DNA of 64,000 bases from Dermatemys mawii (Eukaryota > Chordata > Testudines > Dermatemydidae), in NCBI GenBank assembly GCA_007922305.1, contig ML677334.1, positions 55,230,720 through 55,294,719 of the forward strand. The letters run 5' to 3'. The translations under genes and the position numbers were made by a program. Within the stretch, counting starts at the first letter, position 1, and each line of letters opens with the position of its first letter. Below are positions 61,265 through 64,000 of this stretch, one piece after another. The notes below the pieces were generated by a model. That model was not told the DNA's origin. It was given only the letters and a program-made list of their open reading frames with translations, and did not search any database.

Positions 61265-62374
61265 CAGGAGTGGGCTGTTTTTATCCAGACCGTGAGCTCC
61301 GGCCCGGGGGAGCAGGGCTGGTGGCTTGCCACACTCCACCCGGGATTCCTCAATGGTGAGCAGTCATTTTCAGCACCATCTTCAGGGCAGGTTCTGCACG
61401 TGAAATGCCACATTCCTCAGGTATGACTTCAGCCCCCTATGCAGCAGCGTGCCAAATCCCCTCCCTGTTTCCTATAGCCTCACCGTTGAGAGCCTTGAGT
61501 GGAGGGAAACCACCCATGGCCGCAGCTGCTCCTGTCTGGGTTCCTCTGCATGTGGCACAGCTGCCTTGATGTCACACTGCCAGCAGGGCCTGTAGGAATC
61601 CCTGGTACAGTCCCATGAAGCCCTCTGCATGCCACCCCTCGTGTCCTCTCACCACACCGTGATAAAATCCTTTATTGCATATAAATTTTAATGAACACAA
61701 CCGTGCAAACAGAGCTCAAAAGTACAATAGTAAGAACTTTTTGTGGAGAGACTGGGACATAAAGTTACAGGGGAGTTTACACCTGCCCTTTCTTGTCTAC
61801 TTGGATTCTGGGATAGAGTGCCATGGCTCAAAATTGTCAGGGGCACTGATGCCCGAAAAATCCAGGCTAGAGAGAGGGCCTAGTTTTTTCACAGTGTGTG
61901 CCATCTTGTAAAACAGCAGTTTGAAATAAGGGCAGCAGTTAGGATTTTATTTTCCCTTTCAAAAATGAGTGCAGCAAAAAAAAAGGACAATGAGTGTTGG
62001 GTTTTCAGTAGAGTGGAATAGAAAATATTTTTTCACAAACGTGCACTCGAAGGCTGTATGCTGCATTGTTCACAATCTGAGTGTGAGGAAAGGGGTTGTT
62101 TGGTTTAATTATTGTAATACGTTATATTTATAGTAATAAGTAAGGTTTTATGTTTATTTCCACTAAAATGTATCTTTATTAAATAGTTTGACTATCTCTG
62201 AATTAATTTCATGAGCGTTCACGGCTTGCCATGAGGCAGTCAGGGGGCGGGAAGTGGGATGGGGGCAGGGCCAGGGCCAGGCTGTTTTGGGAGGCACAGC
62301 CTTCCCTACCTGGCCCTCCATACAGTTCCGCAACACTGATGTGGCCCTCAGGGCAAAAAGTTTGCCCATCCCTG
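61265..62374. mobile_element. hAT element inside CR1, 1110 bp, perfect target duplication
   Basis: The ends CAGGAGTGGGCTG and AGTTTGCCCATCCCTG are inverted repeats of the GGGCAAACT family. The flanks are the perfect 8-bp duplication ATTTAGAG (61257-61264, 62375-62382). The central part (about 61660-62215) is AT-rich and unlike the GC-rich rest, and may itself be a later insertion. Confidence 0.9.
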
Positions 62375-62857
62375 ATTTAGAGGCTATAAAAATAGAAAAC
62401 TGATCTCCTGAAGCAGTCTTACAGTCACCATAACATCACCATTCTGGTCAGGTGCTAGGTAGTATATTCCTACTCCTATATTTTTATTATTCAAGCATGG
62501 AATTACTAACCATGGAGATACTCTGGTACAGTTTGATTCATTTAAGATTTTTACTCTGTTTTCTTTGACATATAGTGTCACTCTCTCATCAACATGACCT
62601 CTTCTGTCATTTCTATATATTTTGTACCATAGTATTACCGTGCCTCACAAATTATCATCATTCCACCAAGTTTCTGTGCTGCCTATTGTATCAATATCCT
62701 CATTTTAATAGCAGGTGTTCAAGTTCATTCCTCTTAGTATTTAGATTTCTAGCATTTGTATACAAGCACTTACAAAATTAGTCAAAACTTAGTTTTCTGC
62801 CTTCCTATTACGTAATTGAATGGGATTCTTTTTCATTTGACTGTTTCTCTTTGGTTC

Positions 62858-63328
62858 CTATCTGTACTGTATCAACTTCCATCCTCTCCTCCTTACTAAG
62901 ATATAGAGAATCCTTGTTAAGAGATCCTCCCATAAGGGATGTCTCTGTCTGAACCAAGTGTTCCTCCTCACCTGTTGGCTTTCTCCCAGTCCCTTTTTAA
63001 AAAACTCCTCTACAACCTTGTTGGCATGTAAAATTAAAAATCTGATTCTGTTTTGGTTTAGATGTAGAGGATCCTTCCTGGATAGGCTCCTGCTTTCCAA
63101 AAAGGTTCCCCAGTTCCTAATAAAGCTAAATTTCTCTTCCCCCGTTGTCTCATCCATGCACTGAGACTCTGCCTGTCTAACTGGTCCTGCTTGTGGAATT
63201 GGAACCATTTCAGAGAATGCTACTATGGAGCTCCTGGACTTCAATCTCTTACTCTGAAGCTTCAATTTGGTCTCTAGGACCCCTCTACTTTTCCCTATGT
63301 CAGTGGTACCTACATGTACCACAACCAC
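62858..63328 (-). pseudogene. CR1 ORF1 remnant with SGNH-esterase motifs
   Basis: An open 156-codon stretch contains VVVHVGTTDIG (block III, normally GxND) and KDPLHLNQNR (block V, Asp-x-x-His). These are the motifs of the SGNH hydrolase-like domain known from ORF1 of some CR1 elements. The Ser-containing block I is not in this stretch, and the block III Asn has become Thr. Confidence 0.75.
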
Positions 63329-63487
63329 AGACTACTCCCTAGCACTGCACTCTGGATGTCTCAACATCTGCAACTCTTTCATCTGGCAGTCAATTCACCA
63401 TGTGGTTCTCCCGGCATCACAAACCCAGCTATCTATCTTTCTAATGATTGAATTCCCCATTATGTTACATTTGCCTTTTTAAAAAAG

Positions 63488-63720
63488 CATTAGGGTGATT
63501 CTGGGAATTGGAGACTAGTAAGCTTTACGTCCACACCAGTGAATGCATTTAAACTAGAATTAAAAATAGAATTATGAAATACCTAAATAAGTGCTATGAA
63601 AGGAACAAATCAGCATGGCTTTCGTGAAGGAAAACATGCTTCTAGTCTCTTTAGAGCTCTTCAGGCATATCAACAAATAGTGGATGAAGTAGAAAGCTGA
63701 CCTTCATATGGAGTCTCAAA
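63488..63720 (+). mobile_element. CR1-like reverse-transcriptase fragment, sense
   Basis: The plus strand reads gattctgggaattggagact (GNYRPV-like block) and later atcagcatggctttcgtgaa with ggaaaacatgcttc (NQHGFR.GKH block). These are the same RT blocks seen in antisense near 60115-60250, so this is a separate insertion in the opposite direction. Confidence 0.65.
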
Positions 63721-63757
63721 TTCTTTGTCAAGGTATCTCTCACCTTGTGACTACTTA

Positions 63758-64000
63758 GGCCCTGGTTACACTGGCACTTTATAGCTCTATAAAGCTGTCA
63801 AGAGCGCTATAACTCACTACCCATCCGCACTGGCGAGGCACATAGAGCGCTATAACCTTGGAGTTATAGCGCTCCTGGTAATCCACCTCCGCACAGGGAA
63901 TAAGGGCTGTAGTGCTCCCACTGTAGCGCTATGGCGAGAATGTGGACACCCCCTGCGCTACAAGTGATCTCTTGAGATGCCTGGAGCCATTTAAGGCAAT
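63758..64000. mobile_element. Harbinger-type MITE, cut by window end
   Basis: It starts GGCCCTGGTTACACTGGCAC after TTA (63755-63757), like the left end of 19929-20607. It is rich in tatagcgct words and their inverses. The right end lies outside the window. Confidence 0.82.

Larger units (their letters stand above)
57930..63480 (-). mobile_element. Near full-length CR1 LINE, antisense, with nested hAT elements
   Basis: On the minus strand the parts appear in CR1 order: ORF1 with an SGNH-esterase-like region (63328-62858), end of the endonuclease (GVGIYYLAPDQNGDV, near 62470), reverse transcriptase (about 61250-59000, with IPVSLTSVPG-like, FADDTK-like and other RT blocks visible through decay), and the 3' end (57930-58980, ending at gaatggccacactggatcag). 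Without inserts it is about 3.6 kb. It is broken by hAT elements at 58006-58839 and 61265-62374. It lies in TAF4B intron 1, antisense to the gene. All frames carry stops. Confidence 0.85.

Overview
The window is vertebrate nuclear DNA. Its genes are split into exons with GT/AG introns, start in CpG-rich promoters, and sit in a sea of interspersed repeats. The protein-coding content is SS18 (minus strand, first three coding exons only), PSMA8 (plus strand, complete, seven exons) and TAF4B (plus strand, first coding exon only), the same order and orientation as human 18q11.2. The repeat load (CR1 LINEs, many hAT elements and MITEs, two-gene Harbinger elements with TTA target sites, an old MIR-type SINE) points to a non-avian sauropsid, most likely a turtle. 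The species call is inference from repeat types remembered from turtle genomes. All reading was done by eye, without alignments or database searches.

Layout. 1-12649: SS18 intron 3 (minus strand) holding a CR1 remnant with a nested hAT MITE, large GC-rich hAT elements (3365-4403, 7616-8342), a small hAT MITE (6119-6278) and a long foldback element (9290-10879). 12650-18778: SS18 exons 3, 2 and 1, with a hAT, a Tigger-type element and a 400-bp assembly gap between them. 18500-19300: SS18 CpG-rich promoter. 19929-21110: three Harbinger-type MITEs end to end. 22874-23107: a palindromic pair of a repeat. 25140-29513: a two-gene Harbinger transposon with one stop codon inside an otherwise open transposase. 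30440-30934: hAT with a perfect 8-bp target duplication. 33925-34105: MIR-type SINE. 34700-35300: PSMA8 promoter region. 35098-48057: PSMA8. 52141-55995: a second, more decayed Harbinger of a different family with intact TTA target duplications. 56560-57760: TAF4B CpG-rich promoter and exon 1. 57930-63480: a nearly full-length antisense CR1 broken by two hAT insertions, one of which holds a third hAT. 63488-64000: a sense CR1 fragment and the start of another Harbinger MITE.

The genes are not a functional operon. SS18 is a BAF-complex subunit, PSMA8 a 20S proteasome alpha subunit associated with the germ line in mammals, and TAF4B a germ-cell TFIID subunit. The two germ-line-biased genes are neighbours and co-oriented. 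SS18 and PSMA8 are head to head, with about 16.3 kb between their start codons.

The most unusual structure is a pair of inverted, equal-length (1265 bp), roughly 99% identical blocks at 16235-17499 and 38585-39849. They share a nested 801-bp Tigger-type element plus its inner flank, and bracket the SS18 promoter and PSMA8 exon 1. Also notable are a perfect 38-bp palindrome in PSMA8 intron 2, a ribozyme-like hairpin core in one repeat family, and several multi-layer transposon nests whose target duplications allow the insertion order to be read.
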